Source: Neoceratodus forsteri (Eukaryota > Chordata > Ceratodontiformes > Ceratodontidae). Taken from it: a stretch of DNA of 64,000 nucleotides. The first letter of the stretch is position 1, and every line of letters starts with the position of its first letter. Shown piece by piece: positions 33,323 through 47,681 of the stretch. A program made the translations under genes and the position numbers. The notes under the pieces were generated by a model. The model was not told where the DNA came from, searched no databases, and saw only the letters and a list, made by a program, of their open reading frames with translations. The stretch is from positions 371,711,501 to 371,775,500 of the forward strand of contig CM057451.1 in the NCBI GenBank assembly GCA_016271365.2. The letters run 5' to 3'.

Positions 33323-33483
33323 ATAAAAGACTGTGTATGAGCAGTCATACACAAACAAGGAAATTCCTGTATCTTGAGGTTCCCTTGGTAACAGAGTACC
33401 TCTCGATGTTATCTGTTACCAAGGGAACCTCTCGATACAAGAATATCCTTGTTAGGTATGACTGCTTATACACAATCCTTTAT
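33323..33483. repeat. Long hairpin with ~72-bp arms in the AGO1 intron
   Basis: Arms 33323-33394 and 33413-33483 are reverse complements at roughly 86% (about ten differences counted by eye). They include an uninterrupted GAGGTTCCCTTGGTAACAG block next to an 18-nt loop. It lies about 206 bp downstream of the penultimate exon in the direction of transcription. It is probably a palindromic MITE; a small-RNA hairpin precursor is the alternative. Confidence 0.8.
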
Positions 33484-33688
33484 CTTTTCTAGTTGTGCAT
33501 TGTTATAGTCCCCTTCCCACCTACCCTGTTCCCCAGGACACACCTGAAAACTACCTACTTGCAACCTTAACAAGTTCTTCCTGAACAAAAATTTCAAATA
33601 AAGAGAGAATTCTCCACCTACTAGTCCTACAAAAAGGATATAACTCAAAGAGCGAGCAGAACATGAAAGAAAGAAATTATAACCCTTA

Positions 33689-36554
<2,866 letters not shown>

Positions 36555-37264
36555 AAATAGGTTACTCACCTGTAACAGTACTTCTAGAAGTGGTATATGT
36601 TGTTCATCTACACTGTTTGGCATGTCCCTTCCCTTTACGAATCTTGCCAGAAGGTCTTTAAGCTGGCTCCTCCCACCCACCTGGGTGGTATATGCTTCGG
36701 CTCTGATCCATGATGATCCTTGCCCGCTGGAAGCTAGATTGTGCGTCGAAGCCGTGGAGGCCGGGTGGGTTCATGTGGAAGAACAACATATACGACTCCT
36801 AGAACTACTGTTACAGGTGAGTAACCTGTTTTTCTAGGATGGTGGATATGTTGTTCTATCCACACTGTTTGGCAGACTCCAAGCAGTTCTCCGGGAGGAG
36901 GGAGGCAAGGTGCACACCCCCTCTATCGTTACTTGAGGAACAGTGATTGGAGAAAGTACAGTTACGTAAGAACTTACCGTAACAGCAGATCTTCGAGAGA
37001 GGCTCTTGCAGTAGGTATTCACATATAGGACTGACCCGCCACACGTCAGGACCCCATGGAAAAATTTCTAGCTAGCAGTCTCTGGCGAGGGACTGCTCCC
37101 ACGTCAGGTGACCAGCGTCATACAACGTCAGTATAAAGGGGCGGTCCCTCACGCCCGCCTTCCAGTTCTTTCCCACCAAGGGCCAAAAGAGGCAAGACGA
37201 GAGAGACGAAGATATTTCCCCCATGGAAATGGAGCCAAAGAAGCTTAGGGTGATGGAGGGCGGG

Positions 37265-37375
37265 AAGGCAATACTTACTGCAAGAGCCTCTCCCGAAGAT
37301 CTACTGTTACAGTATGTTCTTACGTAACTGTACTATCTTATTTCGAGAGGGCTCTTGCAGTAGATATTCACATAT
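37265..37375. repeat. Internal complementary region of DIRS B1
   Basis: ACTGCAAGAGCCTCTCCCGAAGATCTACTGTTACAGTATGTTCTTACGTAACTGTAC is the reverse complement of the B1 left end (36955-37015). It is followed by a direct terminal block, TTTCGAGAGGGCTCTTGCAGTAGATATTCACATATAGGACTG. Confidence 0.8.
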
Positions 37376-37464
37376 AGGACTGCGTCCTAAGCAGTCTGGA
37401 ACAAGGAAAAGCACTTGGGAGAAGGACAGCTGTCCATAGCATGGAACCTTCGGCTGAACAGGCC

Positions 37465-38550
37465 TTATGAAAGAAGACCTTGAAGCACAGCCAACCCGAA
37501 GCCTGCTCTTCGGTGAGAGGCAATGTCCAAACTGTAGTGTTTCATAAAGGTATGGACGGTCCAAGTTGCGGCTGCACAGATGTCTGCCACAGACACGTTC
37601 TTGAAACAAGCCGCAGAGGCAGCTACTCCTCTGGTGGAGTGACCTCTGACTTGACCCGGCAGGGTCTTGTTGTACTTGTCATAACAGAAAGTGATACAAT
37701 GATCCAACCATTTTGATAGGCATTGCCTAGAAACAGCATTGACTTCTCTTTTATAAGCAAAAGAGACAAAAAGCTGATCAGTTTTCCTGAGATCCTTAGT
37801 CAGAGTGGTGTAGTATCTCAGTATTCTGTGAACATCCAAAGTATGCAAGAGGTACTCCCCTTGACTGGAGTGTTGTGTAAAGAAAGCGGGTAGCTTAATG
37901 GATTGATATACTGTAAATTCAACCACCACCTTGGGGAGAAACTTAGGGTTGGTGCGTAAAGCCATTCATTCCTTGTGGAAAATCAAGTATGGGATTTTGC
38001 ACAAAGGTCAGAAGCTCAAAAATGTGCAGAGCAGAAGTAATGGCCACTAGGAAGAGAGTCTTCCATGAAAGGAACATTAAATCTGCTGTGGCTGCCGGCT
38101 CAAAAGGAGGCAAGGTAAGCTTCTCCAGAATAAAATTCAAGTCCCATGGAGGGGCAGGAATGCAGATTGGGGGGTCTCAAATGTAGAACCCCTCTGAGGA
38201 AAGTCTTAGAGACTTCCAACTGTGCAAAAGTCCTGTCTCCGAAGGGAACATGGTAGGCTGAAATCACTGCCATGTGGACCTTTAATAAGGAATGGCTGGG
38301 ACCCAAATCGAAGAGGTGACGCATGTAATCCAGGACTTTAATGGCTGGGCATGAGAAAGGTTCGAAATTCTTCGAAGTGGCCCAAAGTGAAAATCGTCTC
38401 CACTTCATGGCGTAGGTGGACCTGGTTGAAGGCTTTCTGGTCTCTACCAAGATGTCCGCTACGGGCGGAGAAACTCCGAAGCGGGCTTTTGCTATGTCTG
38501 CAGGAGCCACGCATGCAAATGAAGGTATTTGAGACCTGGATGAACAAGAG
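37465..38550 (-). pseudogene. DIRS B1 tyrosine recombinase
   Basis: The frame 37965-37465 carries HSTRGVAAS (HxxR) and TWTVHTFMKHYSLD with the Tyr. The Arg I region reads ITSALHIFELL (38140-37943), so the Arg seen in other copies (ITSARxxxEL) is lost. The N-terminal segment STRSTYAMKWRRFSLW lies in a third frame (38912-38100). Two frameshifts and the missing Arg make it non-functional. Confidence 0.8.
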
Positions 38551-38830
38551 TCCCCTAATCCTAGCTCAAGAACTGTTGTGACAGAGGAAGAGGAAGTGGA
38601 GGTTCCTCTGAAAACTGTTGCAGAAGAGAGAACCAAACTTGCCTGGGCCAGAAAGGAGTGATTAGAATAACTTGAATTCCCTCCAATCTGAGTTTGTTCA
38701 GGACCCTTGGAATTAAGGGAATAGGAGGGAAGGCATAAACGTATCTGTCCCTCCAAATGACAGACAGAGCGTCCCGACAAAAAATGACGTGCCCTGGAGC
38801 GAGCGAGCAGAAGACTGAAAGTTTGGCGCT

Positions 38831-40030
38831 TTAGAGAGATGCGAAGAAGTCTATCTGAGGCATTCCCCATTGCTGAAAGATGTCGATTACGACTTCTTGA
38901 TCCAGCTCCCATTCATGGGTCCTGGCTAAGGACCAAATGAGTTGGTCCGACAGCGTGTTTTCTACTCCCGGAACGTGAATTGCAATCAAGTGAAAGTGAT
39001 GCTGGGTTGCCCAAATCCAGACTCTCATCGCCCCCCAGCACAGAGGGTAGGAACGTGTTCCTCCCTGCTTGTTGAGATACCAGACTATGCACATGTTGTA
39101 TGTTTGTATAAGGAGATGACTGGGAAGGATAAAGGAGTGCAGAGCCTGAAGGGCATAAAAGACTGCTCTCAGTTCAAGCACATTTGTGTGTAGATCTTGT
39201 TTGAACCTGGACCAGCTGCCCCGAGTCCTGTGAGACCTGAGATGGGCTCCCCAGCCTTTGCCTGATGCATCTGTCATCAATGTCTGGGAGCGGGGTTCGA
39301 CACTGAAGTGAACTTCCAGGCATACTGTAGGTTCTCCTGCACCATCCACCACTGTAAGTCCCTGATCATGGTATCGGAAACTAGTACCTCTTGGTCTAGA
39401 TTGTCCAGGGTTTGGTCCCATTGAGACCAAAGCGTCCACTGAGAGATTGTCATATGGAGCTGAGCGCGTGGAACTGTCGGAATGGCAGCCGCCACTAGAC
39501 CGAGAAGGCGAAGGACTGACCTGACGCCGACCCTCCTGCGACCGGACAGAAGATGAGCCTGAGTCTGGAGGGTGTCCACCCTGTCCAGAGGCAAAAAGGC
39601 TTTGCCGATGGCCGTGTCCAGAATCGTCCCTATAAACTGGAGGCGTTGGGAAAGGACCAAATAGGACTTCGCCTAGTTGATGGAGATACCCAGGCTGGTG
39701 AAAACCTGCAGGGTAAGGGGAAAGGGGAGTGCAGGTTTTCCTCCCTGGATGGGGCCGCCAGGAGCCAATTGCCCAGGTATGGAAATACCTGTACTCCCTG
39801 GGTACGGGTGGGCCGCTACCACCAACAGGCATTTGGTAAAAACCAGGGGAGCTGAGGAAAGAACAAACGGGAGGGCCTTGAACTGGTAGTCGTCCCCCGA
39901 AAGCAAAAACGGAGGAATCTGAGGTGGGAAGGGCATGTAGGATTATGCAGGAAGGCATCCTGCATGTCCAACGTGCACAGCCACTGTCCCTGCCGAAGGA
40001 GTGGTAGAAGGTTCTGTAAAGAGAGCATTC
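38831..40030 (-). pseudogene. DIRS B1 reverse transcriptase and RNase H
   Basis: The RT motif A region is CTLDMQDAFLH (40028-39816). The YLDD position near 39775 reads YLGN, so both catalytic Asp residues of motif C are gone. RNase H is in the long frame 39958-38831: LMTDASGKGWGAHL, NVLELRAVFYAL, LLIQTYNMCIVWYLNKQGGT and VPGVENTLSDQL. The usual QTDN is QTYN, so one RNase H acid is lost as well. The first part of that 375-codon frame is out-of-frame RT and not real protein. Confidence 0.75.
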
Positions 40031-40429
40031 TGAATCATTTGTACTCCATGAACATGTTCAGGGAGCTGAGGTCTAGAATAGGCCTCACATCTCCCGTCTT
40101 CTTTGGAACCAGGAAGAAATGAGAGTAGTAGCCTGTCCCCTGAAGATGATCGGGGACTGGTTCTATCGCCTCCTTCGACAGAAGGAACGTGATTTCGTCT
40201 AGTACCAGAGGATGATGTTGTGGTGAGTAAGACGACTGGGGAGGTGGTCTTCAGGGTAGTTTCTGAAGCAACTCAATTGAGTGTCCTGCTGAAATCAACT
40301 GGAGCACCCAAGCATCCGATGTTATCCTCTCCCAGCCTGGCAGATGGAAGGAGAATCTTCCCTCTACTGGTTCCTCTGGAGCCTCCAGAGGCAGTAGGAT
40401 AGGCGGGGGGGTCAGGAGGTGTGGAGTAG

Positions 40430-42350
40430 CGCAGCAGCCAAGGCTCCCGCAGCCTTTTTGCTAGGGGGAGGCTTGGTTGCTGGAGGAGCCCGACGCTTGT
40501 TGGGCGGCTTGCCCTGTGGTTTTGGAAGATTGTGTCTATGAAAGGAACACCGCTGCCCTTGAGGGGGGCCTGTACATAAAATCTACAGACTTGAGTGCAA
40601 TGCCCTTCTCCTGCAGGTCGGTAACGATGTCCTTGACTTCACCCCCGAACAGCACCGAACCCCTGAAGGGAGCATCCTGGATAGCGGATTGCACTTCAGG
40701 GACAAATCCTGACACACAGAGCCAGGCATGACGCTGTAAGCCTACGGTGAAAGCTGAGCTCCTTTCAGCTGAGTCCACTGCGTATTAAGTGGCACGAAGC
40801 ACGTGCCTACTGGCTGAACGAGCAGAACTGACGAGATCTGCCACTTCCTGTTTAGTCTGAGACTCAGGAAGGGGAGTCCAATTTTGATTCCACCTGACTA
40901 AGGATAGTCTTCTGAAAGTCCCCAATATGTGTCACATAGTTCAGGGCCCTAATACCCAGGGTAGAAGAGGAATAAATCTTCTTCCCGTATTCATGCAGAA
41001 GCTGTGACTCCTTGTAAGGTGGGGACAAGCTGAGGTGTTTTGGATTAGTGGAATGGCCATGAGCGGCGCTAATAACGACCGAATCCACCTTGGGGTGTAG
41101 GTTCAAAAAATCTATACCCTCGGGAACCTGATATAGCCAGTCTGCCTTCCTCGGAAGGGGGGGCTAACACGGAAGGTTGTTTCCAAATAGTGGAAACAAG
41201 GTCCGCGTGAGGCTCTCTCCAGGGTGGAATCAGTGTACGAGCAGTCTCGGGCAGCTCCAAGTGAGCATCGAGCTTTTTAAGCTGTGGGTCTGGCTCCAGT
41301 GATTGCCACACATGGACTTCCTGGATTTTCCTCAGTAACTCCAGAAATGAGGGCTCCTCTGGAGACGACTGCGGAGGGGTCCTTGGACTGCGGCGGTCTG
41401 GAATACGTGGCTTTGTCATCAGGATCAGAGTGTCCCTCTGAGTCAGAGTCAGACGTATCCGATGAAGAAGAGGAAGACTCCTCCCTATGCGGAGGAGGGA
41501 TGGCCCCTTTGGGGAGTTCCCTGTGGCGCATGTCCTCCCCACCATGGGAGCCAGAGGGCTCTCCTCTGGTGGGTAAGGGGGAAGGAGTCTCTCGTCTCTG
41601 ACGTAGGGGATCCTGCAAAGGCGAGACCATCTCTCTGGTGAGTTGAGCCTTGGCCTCAGTCCACCAGGAGGCCAGAGTCTCCTTCAAGTCCGCCGGTGGT
41701 TGGGGGCATGGGTGGTGGAGGAAGAGGTGGATACGGATACTGAGGATATCCATAACCTGACGGCGGGAAACCCGGCGCCGGATACTGAGGCGCCGAATAC
41801 TGCGAAGTCGGGTATGGCGGTACCGGGTATTGAGGTGCCAGATACCCGGGAGCCAGGGGCTCTGGGAGAACAGAGGGACCTGGCAGAGGCCCAGCTGGAG
41901 GGCCAGGCAAAGGAAAGGCTGGTCCTGCGGGCGTCGGGTCCAGCGTAGGGACACCACCCGGTCAGGGGACGTCGGCCGACATTGGGTAAGCCGGCATCAG
42001 GGTGTCTGGTCCCGAAGGAGGAGGCCCTGATGGCAACGTGTCAAGATCCTCTGTGACGACTGGGGAGGGGAAGGATTAGAGTCCCCGGGGGTCAGCAGAG
42101 GGGATGCAGGAACCTCAGAGAGCAACGCAACATGCTGCGGAGAACATGGAGCATTGGATCAATCGAGAGGGTCCGGCGCAGGCTCCTTAGCTGGGCGGGC
42201 ATTGGTAGGAACGATGTCTGGTTTACTGGTGAGGAACTTTCACAAGCTGATGGCAGGAAAGAATTGGAAGGCGGGCGTGGGGGAACCTCCCCTTGGTACT
42301 GACGTCGTATGACGCCGGTCACCTGACGTGGGGGCAGTCCCCCACCAGAG
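40430..42350 (-). pseudogene. DIRS B1 Gag region with a Pro/Tyr-rich segment
   Basis: The helical core lies in 41106-40536, including ALKSVDFMYRPPSR and the SVVISAAHGHSTNPKHLSLS segment. An acidic Ser-rich stretch (SSSSSDTSDSDSEGHSDPDD, about 41480-41420) precedes it. Upstream, about 41850-41690 encodes a Pro/Tyr-rich low-complexity segment with repeated QYPAP-, PPYP- and YGYPQYP-like units. No Cys/His knuckle was found in this copy. The frames are broken in several places. Confidence 0.6.
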
Positions 42351-42401
42351 ACTGCTAGCTAGAAAGTTTTTCGTGGGGTCCTGATGCCTGGTGGGTCAGT
42401 C

Positions 42402-43450
42402 CTATATGTGAATACTGTGCCTACTGCAAGAGCCCTCTCGAAGTAAGACCTGATGCCCAAAACCAGCATCCCGGCATGACTCTAGGTCGATGTGGTAGTG
42501 GGTAATGAAGGTGTTTACTGTCTTCCAGATAACAGCCCTGCAGATTTCCTGGATAGGGATGTCCCTAGAAGTAGCCACTGACGCAGCAGTATGGTGGACT
42601 GAATAGGCTCTTATCCATCTGGGAGGCTCCTTGCCCACCAACCTATAGCAGAGATGAATGCAGGATGTAATCCATCTTCCAATCATCTGCTTTGCTGCAG
42701 CTTCAGTGTAGGTGACAATCAGCTGGTGAAGCTCTCCCCAAACTTCTGCCATCTACTCCTTATAATAAGAGCGCTTGTCTCAGGTCCAGAGTATGGCGCC
42801 CATACTCAGCATCCAAAGTGTAGTTCAGATAGAACACAGGCAGAGTTAACACCTGGTTAAGGTGAAACTCCGATACCACCTTCGGGAGGAACTTCAGGTG
42901 GAGGTGCAGGACTACCTTGTCCCTGTGGAAGACCAGGTAAGAAGACGCCACTGAGAGCGCCTGGAGCTCCCCAGTCCTTCTGGCTGACGTGATAGCCACC
43001 AGGAAGGCGGTCTTCCATGACAGATGTGACATCTCACACCTGTGCATTGGTTCAAATGGCTTGCCCATGAGCTTTGCCAGTACCAGCAGTAAATTCCAGG
43101 GAGGTGGAGGTTCACTCATCGGAGGGGATATGTGGTCGAGGCCTTTAAAGAAATGCAGACCACCTTCTCCTGTGCCACTGTCTGCCGACTGACCCACGCC
43201 CGATAAGCAGAGATGGCTGCCAGGTGCACCTTAAGAGTCGTGGACCGAAGACCACCCCTGGACAAGGACCACAGGTAGTCGAGGATACTAACCACCAGAC
43301 AGGACAGAGGGTCCAAACCCCTGCCCTGACACCAAATGGAAAACGTTTTCCACTTTAAGGCATAGCACCTCCTGGTCGACTCCTTTCTGGATGTTTCCAC
43401 TACTGTAAGTACATCCTCAGAGAGACCCAAAGCCTGGAACTCTAGCCGCT
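42402..43450 (-). pseudogene. DIRS A2 tyrosine recombinase
   Basis: The Arg I segment is ITSARRTGELQAL (intact, frame 43197-42760). The HxxR box of A1 (HSTR) reads YSVH here (RAYSVHHTAAS, frame 42752-42402), so the catalytic His and second Arg are both replaced. TWK is IWK, and the HYHID Tyr remains. The N-terminal part (SRKESTRRCYALKWKTFSIW) is in frame 43913-43116. The end of the protein runs into B1 sequence at the GAA junction 42440-42442. Confidence 0.82.
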
Positions 43451-44250
43451 CAGGAACCAGGCTGTCAAGTGCAGGGATTGAAGGTCCAGATGGAATACCT
43501 TCCCCTGGTTGACTGATAACAGGTCCGGGCATACTGGAAGACACCTCGGAGGCCTGGAGCTGAGGCTGAGGAGATCTGGATACCAGAACTGGTGAGGCCA
43601 GTCTGAGGCTACCAGGATCACCTGTGCCTTGTCCCACCTGAACTTGAGGATCACCTTGTGGATCAGGGGAAGTGGAGGGAAGGCACAGAAAAGGCCTGGG
43701 GTACACGGCTTCGAGAAGGCATCCCCCTGCTGGGGGGGAGGTGGCACGAAACAGCCTTAGCTTTGTGTTCTCCCTGGAGGCGAACAGATCCACCTGAGGT
43801 TTTCCCCAGTGGGAGAACAGGCTGTGTACTACCTCTGGATGGAAAGACCGCTCATGGGATGTCTCACCCACATGGCTGAGAGCATCCGCCAGTTGGTTTG
43901 AGGTTCCTGCCACATGGATGGCTAGGAGATCTGCCTCCAGTCAGATCACGAGGGTCCAGATATGGAGCGCTTCCCTGCACAGCAGTCAGGAGTGCATGCT
44001 GCCCTGTTTGTTGACACAGTACATGGTCATGGTATTGTCCGTCTGGACTTGCACCACTTGACCACGAAGGAGTGGAGAGAATGCTGACAGTGCCAGTCTG
44101 ACTGCTCTGAGCTCCAGCAGGTTGATATATCATCGGGATTCCTCGGGGGTCCAGAACCTGTGGGCACCCCAGCCTGCGAGAGAGGAGTCAGTCGTGAGGA
44201 CGACCCACGGCTCAGAATGGACAAATGGGATCCCTTCCCGAAGATAAGCT
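43450..44250 (-). pseudogene. DIRS A2 RNase H and methyltransferase-like region
   Basis: Pieces equivalent to A1 are visible: PQVDLFASRENTKLRLF (frame 43913-43116), FPPLPLIHKVILKFRWDK (43747-43442), NQLADALSHVGE (near 43900), and a KQGSMHS-type segment near 44000. They are in at least three frames, so no continuous protein is possible. Confidence 0.65.
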
Positions 44251-44509
44251 AGGACGGTCTATCACTGGAAAGCATCCTACATCTTCTGTATTACAGTGAC
44301 CAGCTAGTCTAACAGACCATGATGCTGAGTCCACTGGCTGGCCAGCTCCCATTGAAGGGGGGGCGCATATGCCGCCAGGCCCATCGGACCATGGTGGTGC
44401 AGGCCACCATGTACCCCAGAAGGTGCAAAAAGTGCCAGGCAGGGTGCAAGTGCCCAACCAGAAATGATTGGGCAAAGGAGGAGAGAACCTCCACCCTGTC
44501 TGTCAGGAG

Positions 44510-44931
44510 TCAGGCTCTGGCTTGGCAAGAGTCGAGCTCTGCCCTGATGAGGCACATCACCTGCGAAGGTACAAGCTCTGACTTAGTCTCGTTGACTAGG
44601 AGCCCAAGTTCGGTGTAGGTCTGGAGGGCCAGATCCGTGGACCTCTCCACCTCCTGTTTGGAGGCACTCGCTAAGAGCCAGTCGTCGAGATAGGTGTACA
44701 CCCTGACCCCTCAATGCCGTAGGTGGGCCGCCACCACTGCAATGCATTTGGTGAAGACCCATGGGGCTGATGACAGGTTGAACGGCATGGCTTGGAACTC
44801 AAATAGGGCTCCTTCTGCTCGGAAGCGAAGGAACCTCTGGTGAGATGGGCAGATCGGGACATGAAAGAATGCGTACTGGAGATCCAGAGAGCCAAACCAC
44901 ATGTCTTGGTTGAGAGATGGTATGATCTGGG
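44510..44931 (-). pseudogene. DIRS A2 reverse transcriptase, C-terminal part (to the CR1 insert)
   Basis: Motif A SLDLQYAFFHVPICP keeps its Asp (44950-44711). Motif B region is MPFNLSSAPWVFTK. TYLDDWLLAS (44701-44510) carries an intact YLDD box, but in a different frame from motif A. A plus-strand CR1 splits the domain at the 7-bp duplication 44925-44931. Confidence 0.75.
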
Positions 44932-46353
44932 GGGTCGATGGAAGTACCATGTAACTACAGACTCATCAGTTTGACCTCGGTGGTGGGAAAATTATTGGAG
45001 AGTATACTAAAGGAACGATTGGGGGTGTACTTGGAGGAGGTGGGAGGTCTGGATAGTCGGCAACATGGGTTTGTGCCAGGTAGATCATGTCAAACCAATC
45101 TTGTGGAGTTCTACGAATGGGTAACATCAGAACTGGACAGGGGAAATCCTGTGGATGTATTATTCTTGGACTTCAGCAAGGCGTTTGACTCTGTCCCCAC
45201 AATGGTCTGGTGAGAAACTGATGGGGTTAGGAGTAGGCCCTTGATGGTCAGATGGATTGAAAACTGGCTAGCTGGACGCGAGCCAGAGAGTAGTGGTCTG
45301 TGGGGAGCTCTCGAACCCTAGAGAGGTTGGTAGGGTACTGTGAGGCTGTCCTGGGTCCATCCTGTTTAATGCATAGATATCGGACATCAGGGGAGGGTAT
45401 AAGGTGTGAAATGAGTCTTTCGCTGATGACTCCAAGATGGGAGCAGTAGTTGAGGGAGAAGGGGAGGTTGGCCTGCAAGGGACCTGGACACCCTGGAAAG
45501 CTGGGCTCACACATGGAAATTAAATTTCAATATCACCAAGTGCAAGGTGTTGCATCTTAGGCGGAAACCCTAAACACAGGTACACCCTGGGAGGGCGCTG
45601 GAGGCCTCAATGGGGAAAAAGACCTAGGGGTCATGGTGGATGCATGTATGAATAACTCTGAGCAGTGCAGGAGAGCGGTAGCAAGGCAAACAGGATGTTG
45701 GGATGCATCGTAAGGGGGATCACCTCTAGGAGCAAGGAAGTGATTCTGCCGCTGTACAATGGACTGGTTAGACCACACCTTGAGTACTGTGTACAGTACT
45801 GGAGACCACACTTGAAGAGGGACATACAAGCTCCTGGAGAGGGTACAGAGGAGGGCAACTAAGATGATACAAGGACTAGGGGATTTGACACATGCGGACA
45901 GACTTGAGGAGCTCTGCCTGTTTTCATTGGAGGAGAGGAGAGACGGGGGGACATGATTGAGGTCTTCAAGTACCTCAAGGGAATAAATAGGGCAAACATG
46001 GAGGGGATCTTTAGACTAAAGCAGGAGGTATCACCAGAGGGCATGGTTTGAAGTTGGAAGGTGGAAGGGTGAGGGGGGAAAGAGGAGGAGGCTTTTCACT
46101 GAGAGGGTGGTGGACCCTTGGAATGCACTGCCTGGCGAGCTGGTTCAGAGATCCACAGTGGAGGGCTTCAAGAGAGGGTAGGACAGACACAGAAAGTGGA
46201 TGTATCAGACGATGGCCTGTCCCAGGGGGGTGGGGATGGATGATAGGGGTATCTGGAACACAGGGGGGGGCCTTGGCACCCAACTAGGGATCTGAGGTTC
46301 GAACAGACTCGATAGACCGTAAGGCCTAATCTGCTGGCAAATAGTATGTTAGT
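44932..46353 (+). mobile_element. CR1-like LINE inserted in the DIRS A2 RT
   Basis: It is flanked by a 7-bp target duplication ATCTGGG (44925-44931 and 46354-46360). The plus-strand frame 44944-45213 reads CNYRLISLTSVVGKLLES, HGFVPGRSCQTNLVEFY and LFLDFSKAFDSVP, the RT up to motif A. Later pieces include SRSKEVILPLYNGLVRPHLE (near 45730-45785). It is 5'-truncated and frameshifted, and ends with a short 3' tail (GCAAATAGTATGTTAGT). It is the only CR1 here that is antisense to AGO1. Confidence 0.85.
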
Positions 46354-46360
46354 ATCTGGG

Positions 46361-46850
46361 ACAGAGTTACCATCCTGAATGTGTGTGACCTGAGGAATTG
46401 GTTCAGGTCATGCAGATCTAGAATGGGGCACCAGCCCCCTCATCCGCTTCGGGACCAGGAAGTACCTGGAAACGAACCATGGGTTGATGGGGAGTCTGTG
46501 ACTCTAGCCACCACCTCCTTGTGGAGGAGTTGGGCAATGTCGTCTCGAAGAGCCGACTGAGTGTGTACGGACACCATTTTCTCCCATGGGGTGCGGGCTC
46601 AGTTGGAGCGTACCGATCGAAATCCAGAGGCAGACCCTGGCTGACCACTTCTAGAACCCACCTGTCCGTGGTAACAGCGGACCAGGCGGACAGAAAGTGG
46701 CGGAGCTGGACCCCCATGGGAGGACCCAGAGCTTGTGTGACAGGTATGGGGTGGCCACCCCTATCCTGTCACTGAGCAGGCTTGGAGGAGGAGGATCCGG
46801 ATTGGGGACCTCCTGAGCCCCATCCTCTAGGTTTATGGGCCGCTGGGGGC
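46361..46850 (-). pseudogene. DIRS A2 reverse transcriptase, N-terminal part
   Basis: 46717-46418 reads VQLRHFLSAWSAVTTDRWVLE and the VSQGLPLDFDRYAP segment, matching A1 (RLRHFLSTWSGITSDRWVLE). It leads into the RT fold, which continues across the CR1 insert at 44931. The coding overlap with the end of gag is preserved as in A1. Confidence 0.7.
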
Positions 46851-46869
46851 CCAGGCTTGGGCTGAGGGT

Positions 46870-47681
46870 GCCAAGGTTATGCCTGCTGTTGCTGCACCTG
46901 TTGGAAATGGGGCTGCTTAGCCGCAGGGTTAGAATGCCAAAATAGCTGCTTCTTCTGCTTCTTGGAACCCTGAGATTCCTTCTGCACAGAAGTCACAGAG
47001 TTCAAGGCTTCACTGGACGTCTTGATGCGTTGGAGGTGACCGTCCATGCCTGGGCTGAAGAGGTCGGTACCCAGGAAGGAGATGTCCGTTAGCTTGTGTT
47101 GGGTGTCCGCCGTGAAGGTAGAGACCCTTAACCAAGCCCTGTGGCACATGGCAACCACAGCCACCACTGAGCGGGCGCATGAGTCCCCAAGATCCAGAGC
47201 TGTCTGGAGCTGCTGTTTCGCAGCAGTCCGACCCTGGTCACGGACCTACTTTACCATAGTCTGGAGGTCTGCGGAGAGGTGAGGTAGAACCTCACAGTGG
47301 GAGCCCAGGAGGGCGTGAGAAAAGTGCGCCATGATGACAGCTGAGCTTGCCTGAAGGAGGCCCAGCGATGAGGCGGTATAGACTTTCCGGACAGAATGGT
47401 CCAATTTCTTGGAGACTCTGTCCAGGGGCCTATCAGTGTCTCCTGAATTACCCAAGCATCTGAACACAGATTTGGTCACCAAACCCTCCGCAGAGGGGTG
47501 CTCTGTGAAACCCGAAAGGGACCCAATGGGCACTGCATATCTGCGGGCCATATGGACAGACAGCGCAGGGCAGGAGGCAGGGTGCTGCCAGAGCTCCAAG
47601 GCCGGACCAACAATGGCCTCGGCCACTGGGAAGGCCTCCACTGGGGAATCCCCATTTGAGAATAACAGTGAGGGGATATTC
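46870..47681 (-). pseudogene. DIRS A2 Gag, core and C-terminal part
   Basis: Frame 47719-47246 includes AVAEAIVGPALELWQHPASC and VYTASSLGLLQASSAVIMAH, then FSHALLGSHCEVLPHLSAD, closely matching A1 at 17441-16968. 47167-46877 gives the tail with FQQVQQQQA. It is interrupted on its N-terminal side by a CR1 at 47682. Confidence 0.7.

Larger units (their letters stand above)
36952..42442 (-). mobile_element. DIRS retrotransposon B1 nested in A2
   Basis: The left end is GAAAGTACAGTTACGTAAGAACTTACCGTAACAGCAGATCTTCGAGAG...CTTGCAGTAGG. The right end CCTACTGCAAGAGCCCTCTCGAA is its inverted counterpart. GAA is present at both borders (36952-36954 and 42440-42442), and A2 sequence joins across it (GATTGGAGAA before, GTAAGACCTGATGCC after). 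An inner copy of the end at about 37265-37375 is the internal complementary region. Domain order is gag, RT, RNase H, recombinase on the minus strand. Several catalytic residues are lost. Confidence 0.88.

Noticed and set aside
38831..39958. 375-codon frame taken as one protein
   Set aside because: Only the C-terminal third reads as RNase H; the first part is out-of-frame DIRS RT sequence.
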